A DNA stretch of 64,000 nt from Gymnodinialimonas ulvae (GTDB taxonomy: Bacteria > Pseudomonadota > Alphaproteobacteria > Rhodobacterales > Rhodobacteraceae), in NCBI RefSeq assembly GCF_037543845.1, contig NZ_JBBIFX010000001.1, forward strand, positions 62,001 through 126,000. The letters are read 5' to 3'. Below, piece by piece: positions 1 through 8,395 of this stretch. Every line of letters starts with the position of its first letter. The first letter of the stretch is position 1. Under the pieces are notes generated by a model. The model searched no databases, was not told the origin of the DNA, and was given only the letters and a program-made list of their open reading frames with translations. The translations under genes and the position numbers were made by a program.

Positions 1-327
1 GGTGTGAACATCTCCAAGATCCATGCAGCCTATTCGCTTGGGGCGTCGAAATGGCAGATCCTGCGCCATGTGATCGTGCCAAACTCTCTGCCCGAGATCT
101 TCACCGGCGCGCGGGTTGCGATGGGCGTCTGTTGGGGCACGGTTGTGGCCGCCGAACTTGTTGCGGCGACGCAGGGTGCGGGCATGATGATCATCGCGGC
201 CTCGCGCTTCCAGCTGACCGATATCGTGATCCTCGGGATCATTCTGATCGGCATCATCGGTTTCGGGATCGATATCCTGATGCGTGTGGCTGAAAACTGG
301 CTGGTGCCTTGGAAAGGCAAAAGCTGA
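1..327 (+). CDS. ABC transporter permease, C-terminal part (cut by window start)
   Basis: This is the C-terminal 108 residues of an inner-membrane permease of the SsuC/TauC/NrtB type (BPD_transp_1 fold); the reading frame is open to the first base of the window. It begins inside the cytoplasmic EAA loop that contacts the ATPase, visible as AYSLGASKWQILRHVIVP, followed by hydrophobic segments at about residues 38-58 and 70-92. The family imports nitrate, sulfonates, taurine, pyrimidine precursors and similar small molecules; the substrate cannot be told from this fragment. The gene ends an operon: a strong hairpin follows within 30 bases and the next gene faces it. Confidence 0.8.
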   Translation, partial: GVNISKIHAAYSLGASKWQILRHVIVPNSLPEIFTGARVAMGVCWGTVVAAELVAATQGAGMMIIAASRFQLTDIVILGIILIGIIGFGIDILMRVAENWLVPWKGKS

Positions 328-351
328 TCTGACGCGCAATGCATCGCAAGC

Positions 352-387
352 AAACGGCCCAAGCCCCGTCAAGGCTTGGGCCGTTTT
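352..387. terminator. Bidirectional rho-independent terminator
   Basis: A perfect 14-bp stem (arms 352-365 and 373-386) with a 7-base loop, flanked by AAA on one side and TTTT on the other, so it can work in both directions. It sits between two convergent genes, the ABC permease and rhaA. Confidence 0.9.
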
Positions 388-406
388 CCGTTCAGGGGTA
401 GTCCGG

Positions 407-1645
407 TTATCCCCGGCCCGCAACACTTGCATCGTAGCGATCAAGCTCCGCCTTCAGGTGCCGGCCGGTCAACGCATCGTTGCGGGCACAGAATTCGGCC
501 CAGACCGCCCCGTGGGGCAGATCCTTGTGCTCTTCGGTGAGGATCATCCGCGCGGTGTTGTCCATTGCAGCCTCTGCCGATTTCAGCTCGGCCTGCGGCA
601 TCAAAAGCGCGCGCAGCAGCGCCTTTTGCATGTTGCGCGTCCCAAGAACCCACGCGGCGGTGCGGCTGATCGTGGCGTCGAAAAAGTCGAGGCCGATTCG
701 CGTGCGCTCCAGCAGGTCGCTAAAGACAAGCTCTTGCGCCATGGATTGGATATCATCGTTGAGCAGGATCACGTGATCGCTGTCCCAACGCATCGGACGC
801 GAAACATGGAGCAGGATTTCTTCCAGTGACAGGGCCACCGCGCTCAGTTTGTCGGCGACATTTTCCGTCGGGTGGAAATGCCCCATATCGAGACACAACA
901 ACGTCCCGCGCCGGATCGCGTAGCCGAGGTAGAACTCATGGCTGCCAACGGTGCAGGCCTCCACACCGATCCCGAACAATTTGCTTTCAACCGCGTCGCG
1001 CATATGGCCCGCGTCGTGGGTTTCGGACAGCATCGTGTCAAGGGACGTCTCAAGCCGTTGTCGCGCAGCCATGCGATCCACAGGGACGTCTTTGAACCCG
1101 TCGGGCACCCAGATGTTATTGACGCAGGCGCTGCGCAATTCGGCACCCATACGCGCGGCAATCTCGCGAGAGCGGCGGCCATGTTCGATCCAGAAGTCGC
1201 GGATGCCCCGATCGGGATGGCTGAGCGTGAGGTTATCGTCGGCCTTGGCGTGCGCAAAGAAGGTCGGGTTGAAATCCAGCCCAATGCCACTGTCGCGCGC
1301 CCAATCCACCCAAGGGGCGAAATGCGAAAATTCGATCTCGTCTCGGTCCGGTGTCGTGTCAGTGTCCATATACATCGCGTGCAGGTTCAGCCGGTGTCGC
1401 CCGGGGATCTGCCCATAGGCGAAGTCCAGATCCGCGCGCAGCTCATCTGGCGTGCGGGCCCGGCCAGGGTGGTTGCCGGTGGCCTGAATGCCGCCGCCCG
1501 AGGCGCCTGTTCGGGTTTCAAACCCCACCACGTCATCGCCTTGCCAGCAATGCATGGAGATCGGGATGCCGGACAGACGGTCGATGGCAGCGTCGGTGTC
1601 GACACCCCAATCGGCAAAGGCGGCTTTGGCGGAAGCGTATGTCAT
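407..1645 (-). CDS. rhaA: L-rhamnose isomerase
   Basis: Converts L-rhamnose to L-rhamnulose, the first intracellular step of rhamnose breakdown (EC 5.3.1.14). The 412-aa product matches the E. coli RhaA type along its length: the N-terminal SMHCWQGDDV block, the RLNLHA strand, the ESKLFGIG and LCLDMGHFHPTE metal-site regions, LLHVSRP.RWDSDHV, and GTRNMQKALLRALL near the C-terminus. It is not the short Pseudomonas stutzeri/rhizobial RhaI type, although the rest of the locus follows the rhizobial rha layout. It lies 9 bases downstream of rhaD on the same strand, with a G-rich ribosome site before the ATG. The two probably share one transcript that ends at the hairpin at 352-387. Confidence 0.93.
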   Translation of the reverse strand: MTYASAKAAFADWGVDTDAAIDRLSGIPISMHCWQGDDVVGFETRTGASGGGIQATGNHPGRARTPDELRADLDFAYGQIPGRHRLNLHAMYMDTDTTPDRDEIEFSHFAPWVDWARDSGIGLDFNPTFFAHAKADDNLTLSHPDRGIRDFWIEHGRRSREIAARMGAELRSACVNNIWVPDGFKDVPVDRMAARQRLETSLDTMLSETHDAGHMRDAVESKLFGIGVEACTVGSHEFYLGYAIRRGTLLCLDMGHFHPTENVADKLSAVALSLEEILLHVSRPMRWDSDHVILLNDDIQSMAQELVFSDLLERTRIGLDFFDATISRTAAWVLGTRNMQKALLRALLMPQAELKSAEAAMDNTARMILTEEHKDLPHGAVWAEFCARNDALTGRHLKAELDRYDASVAGRG

Positions 1646-1654
1646 ACCGGCCCC

Positions 1655-3757
1655 CTAGCGCGTGAACGCCTGGGCATTGCCCGCGTCGACATTGATGATG
1701 TTTCCGGTCGATTTGGCCGACAGGTCGGCGGCAAAGAAATACGCCGCTTCCGCGATATCCTCGGGCAAGACCGAGCGCTTCAGCATCGAACGGTTGCGGT
1801 ACATCTCTTCTAGGCCCGCTTTGTCGGTGCCATAGGTCGAGGCGCGCTGATCCAGCCATTCGCCTTGCCAGATCTTCGATCCGCGCAAGACCGCGTCGGG
1901 ATTGACGACGTTCACGCGAATGCCCACCTCCGCGCCCTCAAGTGCCAGACACCGCGCGAGGTGCAACTCGCTGGCTTTGGCCGTGCAATAGGCGGCCGCA
2001 TTGGGGCTGGCGGCCAACGCATTCTTGGATCCGATGAAAACGACCGATCCGCCGATCTCTTGCGCCCGGAACAGTTTGAAGGCTTCGCGGCTGACGAGAA
2101 AATACCCCGTGGAGAGAATGTCGATGTTCTTCTGCCAAAGCGCGAGCGAAGTCTCCTCCACCGGCGCCGAGGAGGCGATCCCGGCGTTCGACACAAGAAT
2201 GTCGATGCCACCATATTCCACGGACGCCGCGTGCATTGCCGCCGTGACAGCCGCCTCATCGGTGACGTTCATCGCAACCTTGCGCACGACATCGTCAGAG
2301 AATTGGTCGCTCAACACGTCGGACGCGCTGCCGAGCGCGTCTTCGTCGATATCGGCGAGAACCACGCAGGCCCCCTCGGCCAGATAGCGCGCCGCGGTGG
2401 CCATGCCGATCCCGCCCGCGCCGCCGGTCACCAGGGCCACGCGACCCGCAAGGGATTTCGGCTTGGGCATGCGTTGCAGCTTGGCCTCTTCCAGAAGCCA
2501 ATATTCGATGTCGAAGGCTTCCTGCTCGGGCAGGCCTTGATATTCGCTGACGGCCGAGGCGCCGCGCATCACGTTAATGGCGTTGACGTAGAACTCGCCC
2601 GATATCCGGGCCGTGGCCTTGTCCTTGGCAAAGGTGATCATGCCGACCCCGGGTACCAGATACACGACCGCATTGGGGTCGCGGATGGCGGGACTATCGT
2701 CATGTTTGCACCGCTCGTAATAGGCGGCGTAATCGTCGCGATAGGCGGCGACCTGATCGGGCAGGGCGGCGAGAACCGCCTCGACATCCGGTGAGGCGGG
2801 GTCAAACGCCACGACGAGCGGACGGATTTTCGTGCGCAGGAAGTGGTCTGGGCAGGACGTTCCAAGTGCTGCCAGCGCCTCCATATTCGCCGAATTGACG
2901 AACTCCAGAACCGTATCGCTGTCTTCGAAATGGCCGACCATGTGCTGTTGGCCGGATACCATGCCGCGGATCGCGGGCATCAGGCGTGCGGCGATCGCGC
3001 GGCGGTCATCGGCGGGAAGGCTGCTGTGGACGGCACCACCGAATGCAGGCTGGCCGGCGGTCTTGTCGGCGAACCAATCCATGGCGCGCTGGATCACGTC
3101 GAGGGTCAACTCATAGCAAGCCTGCGCGTCGTCATCCCATGTAAACAGGCCGTGGCTTTCCAGAACCACACCCTTGGCATCGGGGTTTTCGACACAGAAT
3201 TTCTCAAGCCACAGACCCAATTCATAGCCCGGCTTTTTCCAAGGCAGCCACCCGATTTCGTCACCGAAGATCTCTGCCGTCAGGGCCTTTGAATCCTTGG
3301 CGGCCGCGATGGCGATGATGGCATCGGGGTGCATGTGATCGACATGCGCGCGCGGCACGTAGGCGTGCAATGGCGTGTCGATGGAGGCCGCTCGGGCGTT
3401 CAGGTTGAAGGTGCAATGGGGCAGGTAGCCGACCATCTCATCCTCGAAGTCGACCCCGCGATAGATGCCTTTGAGCGCGCGCAGCTTTTCCATGTAGAGC
3501 GTCGCGAAGCCATCTATCTTGATCGAGCCAACATCGCCGCCCGATCCCTTGACCCACAACACGTCTACAGGCTTGCCGGTCAGCGGATCGGTTTCCGTCA
3601 CCTTTGCAGAGGTGTTGCCGCCCCCGTAATTGGTTATGCGCTTGTCTGACCCCAGCAAATTCGAGCGATAAAGCAGCTTTTCCGGCTCCGACATGGTCGC
3701 GGCCTTGGCCGTATCCCACTTGTTCAAAAGGCGTGATTTTTCGGCGGTTTCCAACAT
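1655..3757 (-). CDS. rhaD: Bifunctional rhamnulose-1-phosphate aldolase / short-chain (lactaldehyde) dehydrogenase
   Basis: A 700-aa two-domain enzyme. The N-terminal class II aldolase/adducin domain (about residues 1-400) holds the NYGGGNTSAK phosphate-binding turn and the histidine-rich HVDHMHPDA zinc site; it cleaves L-rhamnulose-1-phosphate to DHAP and L-lactaldehyde. The C-terminal SDR domain (about 430-700) shows ALVTGGAGGIGMATA, the NAG motif (LVSNAGIASS) and YCTAKASE, and should oxidise the lactaldehyde. This fusion is typical of rhizobia, roseobacters and some bacilli. The start at 3757 is preferred because GGGAGGT lies just upstream; the frame could extend to 3832 but without a ribosome site. 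It diverges from rhaR across the repeat-rich control region. Confidence 0.93.
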   Translation of the reverse strand: MLETAEKSRLLNKWDTAKAATMSEPEKLLYRSNLLGSDKRITNYGGGNTSAKVTETDPLTGKPVDVLWVKGSGGDVGSIKIDGFATLYMEKLRALKGIYRGVDFEDEMVGYLPHCTFNLNARAASIDTPLHAYVPRAHVDHMHPDAIIAIAAAKDSKALTAEIFGDEIGWLPWKKPGYELGLWLEKFCVENPDAKGVVLESHGLFTWDDDAQACYELTLDVIQRAMDWFADKTAGQPAFGGAVHSSLPADDRRAIAARLMPAIRGMVSGQQHMVGHFEDSDTVLEFVNSANMEALAALGTSCPDHFLRTKIRPLVVAFDPASPDVEAVLAALPDQVAAYRDDYAAYYERCKHDDSPAIRDPNAVVYLVPGVGMITFAKDKATARISGEFYVNAINVMRGASAVSEYQGLPEQEAFDIEYWLLEEAKLQRMPKPKSLAGRVALVTGGAGGIGMATAARYLAEGACVVLADIDEDALGSASDVLSDQFSDDVVRKVAMNVTDEAAVTAAMHAASVEYGGIDILVSNAGIASSAPVEETSLALWQKNIDILSTGYFLVSREAFKLFRAQEIGGSVVFIGSKNALAASPNAAAYCTAKASELHLARCLALEGAEVGIRVNVVNPDAVLRGSKIWQGEWLDQRASTYGTDKAGLEEMYRNRSMLKRSVLPEDIAEAAYFFAADLSAKSTGNIINVDAGNAQAFTR

Positions 3758-3828
3758 GCGACCTCCCCGTTGGGCGTGTTCGCCCTGCATATGGTTCCCG
3801 CGTAAGTTGCGAATGAACTCTCCGAAAG

Positions 3829-3926
3829 TCAATCAAAAACAATCACAATCAATCATGCTGCGGTGCAGAATGATTGAATTTGACATTTAATGATTGACAC
3901 ATGTGCGAAATACAATTCACGATTGA
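3829..3926. promoter_or_regulatory. Divergent rha control region with phased TCAATCA/TGATTGA repeats
   Basis: Between rhaD and rhaR lie heptamers TCAATCA at 3829 and 3849 with ACAATCA at 3839 (exact 10-bp spacing). The reverse form TGATTGA occurs at 3871 and 3891 (20-bp spacing), with GATTGA again at 3921. TCAATCAT at 3849-3856 and ATGATTGA at 3870-3877 form a perfect inverted repeat with a 13-bp spacer. TTGACA hexamers occur at 3880 and 3894. Helically phased repeats next to a DeoR-family gene are the expected look of its operator; the assignment is inferred. Confidence 0.6.
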
Positions 3927-3945
3927 GGAAAGCTGGGAGGATTCG

Positions 3946-4746
3946 ATGCACGAGAAAGAACGCCACAACGTGATACTCAGCGCCGTGCAGGAACGGCCTG
4001 TTGTCACCGTGGCCGACATCTGTGCGATGACCGAAGCCTCCGAAGCCACGGTGCGCCGCGACATCAACACGTTGCACACGGAAAAACGCCTGCGCCGGGT
4101 GCGTGGGGGGGCAGAAGCGATTAAGCCGCCGCAATTCGTCGGGCTGGCTGGCCGCACGTTTGCAGTCAACGAAGCGCTGCGCAGTGCCGAGAAACACGCT
4201 ATTGCCCGCGCGGCGGTCGATCTGTGCGAAGAGGGTGACGCGATCATCATCAACGGCGGCACGACCACATTTCAGATGGTCCATCCGCTGGCCACGCGCC
4301 GCATGCAGATCTTTACCAATTCGTTTCCGATTGCCGAGCACCTTCTCAAGCATTCCAAGAACACGATCATGCTTTCGGGGGGCGCGATTTACCGTGAGCA
4401 AAACATCATCCTGTCGCCCTTCGACAATGACGTGACGCGCAATTTCTGTGCACGCCGCATGTTCATGGGTGCGCAGGGTCTTGGGCCGCTCGGGTTGATG
4501 GAGGCCGACCCGCTGCTGATCCAGGCCGAAACCAAGTTGATCGGGCAGGCCGACGAACTCGTCGTGTTGGCCGACAGTTCAAAATTTGAAAACCGGTCGA
4601 GCCTGGTTTTGTGCCCGCTTGAACGGATCGATGTCGTCATCACCGACGATGGCATATCCGACCGCGCTGCGGCGATGCTGGAGGCGGCGGATATAAACGT
4701 ACTCGTGGCGGGTGTAACAGCCCCCGCGCAGACCGGATCGGGCTGA
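3946..4746 (+). CDS. rhaR: DeoR-family transcriptional regulator of rhamnose genes
   Basis: A 266-aa DeoR/GlpR-type repressor. The N-terminal winged helix-turn-helix (residues 1-60) reads VADICAMTEASEATVRRDI and ends in the family's RVRGGA turn. The C-terminal DeoRC sensor domain has the INGGTTTFQM phosphate-sugar loop. The ATG at 3946 follows GGGAGG by six bases; an in-frame ATG at 3901 lacks a ribosome site. It heads the plus-strand rha operon and diverges from rhaD-rhaA, the arrangement known from Rhizobium leguminosarum rhaRSTPQUK and rhaDI. It probably represses both units and is released by a phosphorylated rhamnose intermediate; that is inference from the family and from the rhizobial role of RhaK in uptake. 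Confidence 0.85.
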   Translation: MHEKERHNVILSAVQERPVVTVADICAMTEASEATVRRDINTLHTEKRLRRVRGGAEAIKPPQFVGLAGRTFAVNEALRSAEKHAIARAAVDLCEEGDAIIINGGTTTFQMVHPLATRRMQIFTNSFPIAEHLLKHSKNTIMLSGGAIYREQNIILSPFDNDVTRNFCARRMFMGAQGLGPLGLMEADPLLIQAETKLIGQADELVVLADSSKFENRSSLVLCPLERIDVVITDDGISDRAAAMLEAADINVLVAGVTAPAQTGSG

Positions 4747-4784
4747 AGCCTGGATCTATTGTTTGTCAAAAGGGAGGAACAAAC

Positions 4785-5789
4785 ATGAGCCTTACACGTA
4801 GAATTTTCGGAGGAACGGCACTTGCCGCCATGATGATGGCCGGTGGCGCGGCTTATGCGGACGGACACGAGCCGGTTCGCATCGCGCTTGTCGTCAAGGC
4901 GCTTGGCATCGGCTTCTTCGAGGCGGCCAATGAGGGCGCGATGGAAGCGGCCGATGAGCTTGGCAATGTCGAGATCATCTACACCGGCCCGACCTCGACC
5001 ACGGCGGAAGGCCAGATCGAAGTCATCAACTCGCTGATCGCCCAGGGCGTGGATGCCATTGCCGTTTCGGCCAATGATCCCGACGCGCTGGTGCCGGTTC
5101 TGCAACGTGCCATGCAGCGCGGGATCACAGTAATCTCGTTCGACAGTGGCGTCGCGGAAGAAGGGCGGATGATGCACCTCGCACCGTCCTCCGACGCGTT
5201 GATCGGCCGCACGATCATCCAGCTTGCAGCAGATCATCTGCCCGATGGCGGACAGGTTGCCCTTTTGTCGGCAACGGCCACATCGACGAACCAGAACACA
5301 TGGATCGCCGAGATGAACGCGGTGATGGGCGACTATCCCAACATCGAAGTGGTCGCGACTGTTTATGGCGATGATCTTGCGGACCGGTCTTATCGTGAAG
5401 CGGTTGGTCTGATGCAGACCTATCCCGATCTGGACGCCATCATCGCGCCGACCTCGGTCGGTATTGTTGCGGCGGCGCAGGCTGTGGTCGACCAGGATAT
5501 GGTTGGTCAGGTCAACGTTACGGGTCTTGGCCTGCCGTCCGAGATGGCCGGTGCCATCGAAAGCGGCGCCTCGCAGAGCTTTGCGATCTGGAACCCGATC
5601 GATCTGGGCTATGCGGCGGCCATGCTTTCGTACAATATCGCAACCGGCGAAGCGACGGCGGAACCTGGTGCCAGCATCGGCATGGGACGCATGGGCGAGG
5701 TCGAGCTTGACGACACCACAACCGGTGCCATGGCCAATCCGTTCACCTACGACGCCTCCAACATCGAGCAGTTCCGCGAAATCTTCTGA
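4785..5789 (+). CDS. rhaS: Rhamnose ABC transporter, periplasmic binding protein
   Basis: A 334-aa periplasmic sugar-binding protein (Peripla_BP_4, CUT2 class). A Sec signal peptide is evident: RR near the N-terminus, a hydrophobic core to about residue 20, then a likely cleavage after AYA before DGHEPVRIAL. The mature part starts with the usual first beta strand and carries the GVDAIAVSANDPDAL signature around residues 85-100. A clear ribosome site (GGGAGGA) precedes the ATG. The identity as rhamnose-binding protein comes mainly from its place between rhaR and rhaT. A stem-loop follows the gene before rhaT, which fits the higher protein level needed for a binding protein. Confidence 0.9.
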   Translation: MSLTRRIFGGTALAAMMMAGGAAYADGHEPVRIALVVKALGIGFFEAANEGAMEAADELGNVEIIYTGPTSTTAEGQIEVINSLIAQGVDAIAVSANDPDALVPVLQRAMQRGITVISFDSGVAEEGRMMHLAPSSDALIGRTIIQLAADHLPDGGQVALLSATATSTNQNTWIAEMNAVMGDYPNIEVVATVYGDDLADRSYREAVGLMQTYPDLDAIIAPTSVGIVAAAQAVVDQDMVGQVNVTGLGLPSEMAGAIESGASQSFAIWNPIDLGYAAAMLSYNIATGEATAEPGASIGMGRMGEVELDDTTTGAMANPFTYDASNIEQFREIF

Positions 5790-5807
5790 TCGCTGGGTCT
5801 CTCCCTG

Positions 5808-5841
5808 GTCCCGGCGCACGGCCTCGGCTGTGCGTCGGGAC
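5808..5841 (+). promoter_or_regulatory. Intercistronic stem-loop after rhaS
   Basis: Arms 5808-5819 and 5830-5841 pair over 12 bp (one G-U pair) around a 10-base loop in the rhaS-rhaT gap. No strong U-tract follows, so it is more likely an mRNA-stabilising or processing hairpin, or a leaky terminator, than a full stop. Confidence 0.6.
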
Positions 5842-5864
5842 ACTTTCTCCCAATTTGCAATCGG

Positions 5865-7409
5865 ATGGTCCTGATGCAACAGCTCGCCCCAAGCCCGGAT
5901 GCGGCGCACGATGTGCCTGTCCTTGAGCTTTCAGGGATCACAAAGACCTTTCCGGGCGTCAAAGCGCTCAACAATGTGTCGCTCGATCTTTACCCGGGGC
6001 AGGTCACAGCCCTTATCGGTGAAAATGGCGCCGGAAAGTCGACCATCGTGAAGGTGCTGACTGGCATCTATCAACCCGATGGTGGGGCGATCGAGGTCGA
6101 CGGCGCGTCTGTGCAGTTCCGCTCCGCCGAGGCAGCGACCGCTGCAGGTATCACAGCGATCCACCAGGAAACCGTTCTGTTCGACGAGCTTTCTGTAGCC
6201 GAGAACATCTTTATAGGGCATGCGCCACGCGGGCGTTTTGGCCTGATCGACACCGCTGCCATGCATACAAAAGCGCGCGAGATCCTGGGCCGGATCGACG
6301 CCCCGTTTGACCCCTCTACGCCGCTCAAGGATCTGGGGATCGCGAGCAAACACCTTGTAGCCATCGCGCGCGCCCTGTCGGTCGATGCACGGGTGGTCAT
6401 CATGGACGAGCCGACCGCGGCCCTTTCGCAAAAGGAGATCGAGGAGCTTTACGAGCTTGTCGACCGCCTGAAAGCCGAAGGGCGGGCGATCCTGTTCATC
6501 TCGCACAAGTTCGACGAAATTTTCCGCATAGCAGACCGCTACGTCGTCTTCCGTGATGGCGAACATGTGGGCGCGGGTCTCATGGCCGATGTGCGCGAGG
6601 GAGATCTCGTGCAGTTGATGGTCGGCCGCGCCGTCGATCAGATCTTTCCCGAACGCACCCATCAGGCTGGTGATGAAGTGCTACGGGTCGAACGGTATTG
6701 CCACCCCACCGAGTTTGACGGCATCAACCTGACCCTGAAGGCGGGAGAGATCCTTGGCTTCTACGGCCTTGTCGGGGCCGGGCGTTCGGAATTGATGCAG
6801 GCGATTTTCGGCATCACGACACCGTCCGCAGGCCAGATATTCATCGAAGGCGAGGCACGCAGCATCCGCTCGCCCGCTGACGCGATTTCCAATGGCATCG
6901 TTTATGTGCCCGAGGATCGCGGAAAGCAGGGCGCCATTCTGGGCCTGCCGATTTTCCAGAACGTCACGCTGCCCTCGCTTGGCCGGACCTCGCGCAACGG
7001 GTTTCTCAAACTCGCGCAGGAATTCACGCTGGCGCGGGAATACACCGAACGGCTGGAATTGCGCGCCGCCGCCCTCGATCAGAATGTCGGTAACCTGTCG
7101 GGCGGCAATCAGCAGAAAGTGGTGATCGCCAAATGGCTTGCCACGCAGCCGCGTGTGATCATCCTCGATGAGCCGACCAAGGGCATCGACATCGGATCGA
7201 AGGCGGCCGTGCACGCGTTCATGGCCGAGCTGGCTGCGCAGGGCTTGGCCGTCATTATGATCAGCTCGGAAATCCCCGAAATCCTGGGCATGTCGGACCG
7301 TGTCGTGGTTATGCGAGAAGGCTTGATCGCGGCAGAATTGTCACGCGATGAACTCAGCCCTGAGGCGCTCGTGCGTCATGCGGCGGGCATCGGAGGAGAC
7401 CAGACATGA
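5865..7409 (+). CDS. rhaT: Rhamnose ABC transporter, ATP-binding protein (two ABC domains)
   Basis: A 514-aa CUT2 ATPase with two fused nucleotide-binding domains, energising rhamnose uptake at the inner membrane. Domain 1 (about residues 18-250) has Walker A GENGAGKST and Walker B VVIMDEPTAAL, but its ABC signature is degenerate (LGIASKHLVAIARAL). Domain 2 (about 265-505) has the modified Walker A GLVGAGRSEL usual for the CUT2 second domain and an intact LSGGNQQKV signature, so one composite site is probably catalytic. The start is uncertain: ATG at 5865 or 5874, neither with a strong ribosome site. The 3' end overlaps rhaP by 4 bases. Not to be confused with the E. coli RhaT symporter. Confidence 0.9.
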   Translation: MVLMQQLAPSPDAAHDVPVLELSGITKTFPGVKALNNVSLDLYPGQVTALIGENGAGKSTIVKVLTGIYQPDGGAIEVDGASVQFRSAEAATAAGITAIHQETVLFDELSVAENIFIGHAPRGRFGLIDTAAMHTKAREILGRIDAPFDPSTPLKDLGIASKHLVAIARALSVDARVVIMDEPTAALSQKEIEELYELVDRLKAEGRAILFISHKFDEIFRIADRYVVFRDGEHVGAGLMADVREGDLVQLMVGRAVDQIFPERTHQAGDEVLRVERYCHPTEFDGINLTLKAGEILGFYGLVGAGRSELMQAIFGITTPSAGQIFIEGEARSIRSPADAISNGIVYVPEDRGKQGAILGLPIFQNVTLPSLGRTSRNGFLKLAQEFTLAREYTERLELRAAALDQNVGNLSGGNQQKVVIAKWLATQPRVIILDEPTKGIDIGSKAAVHAFMAELAAQGLAVIMISSEIPEILGMSDRVVVMREGLIAAELSRDELSPEALVRHAAGIGGDQT

Positions 7410-8395
7410 TCTTGCGCATCCTGAAATCGCGCGAGGCACTTCTTATCGCGGTGATTGCCGCGCTTCTTGCTCTGATCGCAAGCAGGTTTCCGGCGTTCAT
7501 TGAACCGACCAACCTTGTGAATGTGCTCACCGACACGTCGCCGCTTATCATTCTTGCGTTGGGGCAGGCGATTGTGATCCTCACCCGCTGCATCGACCTG
7601 TCCGTGGCCGCGAACCTTGCGCTTGTCGGCATGGTCTGCGCGATGCTGAACGTGGCCGTTCCGGGTCTTCCGATCCCGTTGATCATCCTGATCGCGCTGG
7701 GGCTTGGGGCTATTCTGGGGGCCTTCAACGGCATTCTGGTCTGGAAACTGGGCATTCCACCGATTGTGGTGACATTGGGCACGCTGACCATCTACCGAGG
7801 CCTAATATTTGTCATTTCAGATGGCGCCTGGGTCAACGCGCATGAGATGAGCGCGTCCTTCACCGGATTCCCTCGGGCCGAGATCCTCGGTCTTCCGATT
7901 CTGGCGTGGCTGGCGATCCTTGCCTCCATCGCCTTCCTTATCATCATCGCGCGCACCCCGCTTGGCCGGGCCTTCTATGCGGTCGGCGGCAACCCGCATG
8001 CGGCGGTCTATACCGGCATCAACGTGGGCAAGACGCAGTTCTGGGCCTTTGTTCTGTCGGGCACGCTGGCCGGGTTGACCGGCTATCTCTGGGTCGCGCG
8101 GTATTCGGTGGCTTATGTCGATATCGCCCGCGGCTTCGAGCTTGAGGTTGTGGCCGCCTGCGTGATCGGTGGGATCGCCATCGCAGGCGGCGCAGGCAGC
8201 ATCCTGGGCGCCATCTTGGGCGCGCTGTTTCTCGGTATCATCAAGAACGCCTTGCCGGTCGTCGGCATCTCACCGTTCTGGCAATTGGCCATTTCCGGCG
8301 CGGCCATCGTGATTGCCGTGGCCTTCAACGCGCGGGCCGGACGGGCGAAGGGGCGTGTCATTCTGAAACGCGCCGAGGCGGAGGCCCTGACATGA
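7406..8395 (+). CDS. rhaP: Rhamnose ABC transporter, permease subunit
   Basis: A 329-aa BPD_transp_2 (RbsC-like) inner-membrane permease with about eight to ten hydrophobic segments. The family block LGQAIVILTRCIDLSVAANL lies around residues 50-70 and GGNPHAAVYTGINV around 190-205. It starts at the ATGA overlapping the rhaT stop and overlaps rhaQ by the same 4-base device, showing tight translational coupling. With RhaQ it forms the heterodimeric channel of the rhamnose importer; CUT2 systems often have a homodimer, but rhamnose systems use two different permeases. Confidence 0.9.
   Translation: MILRILKSREALLIAVIAALLALIASRFPAFIEPTNLVNVLTDTSPLIILALGQAIVILTRCIDLSVAANLALVGMVCAMLNVAVPGLPIPLIILIALGLGAILGAFNGILVWKLGIPPIVVTLGTLTIYRGLIFVISDGAWVNAHEMSASFTGFPRAEILGLPILAWLAILASIAFLIIIARTPLGRAFYAVGGNPHAAVYTGINVGKTQFWAFVLSGTLAGLTGYLWVARYSVAYVDIARGFELEVVAACVIGGIAIAGGAGSILGAILGALFLGIIKNALPVVGISPFWQLAISGAAIVIAVAFNARAGRAKGRVILKRAEAEALT

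Noticed and set aside
872..1813. Long open frames on the plus strand opposite rhaA and rhaD
   Set aside because: Antisense frames opened by high-GC codon bias; no ribosome sites or recognisable domains, while the minus-strand genes have full family matches.
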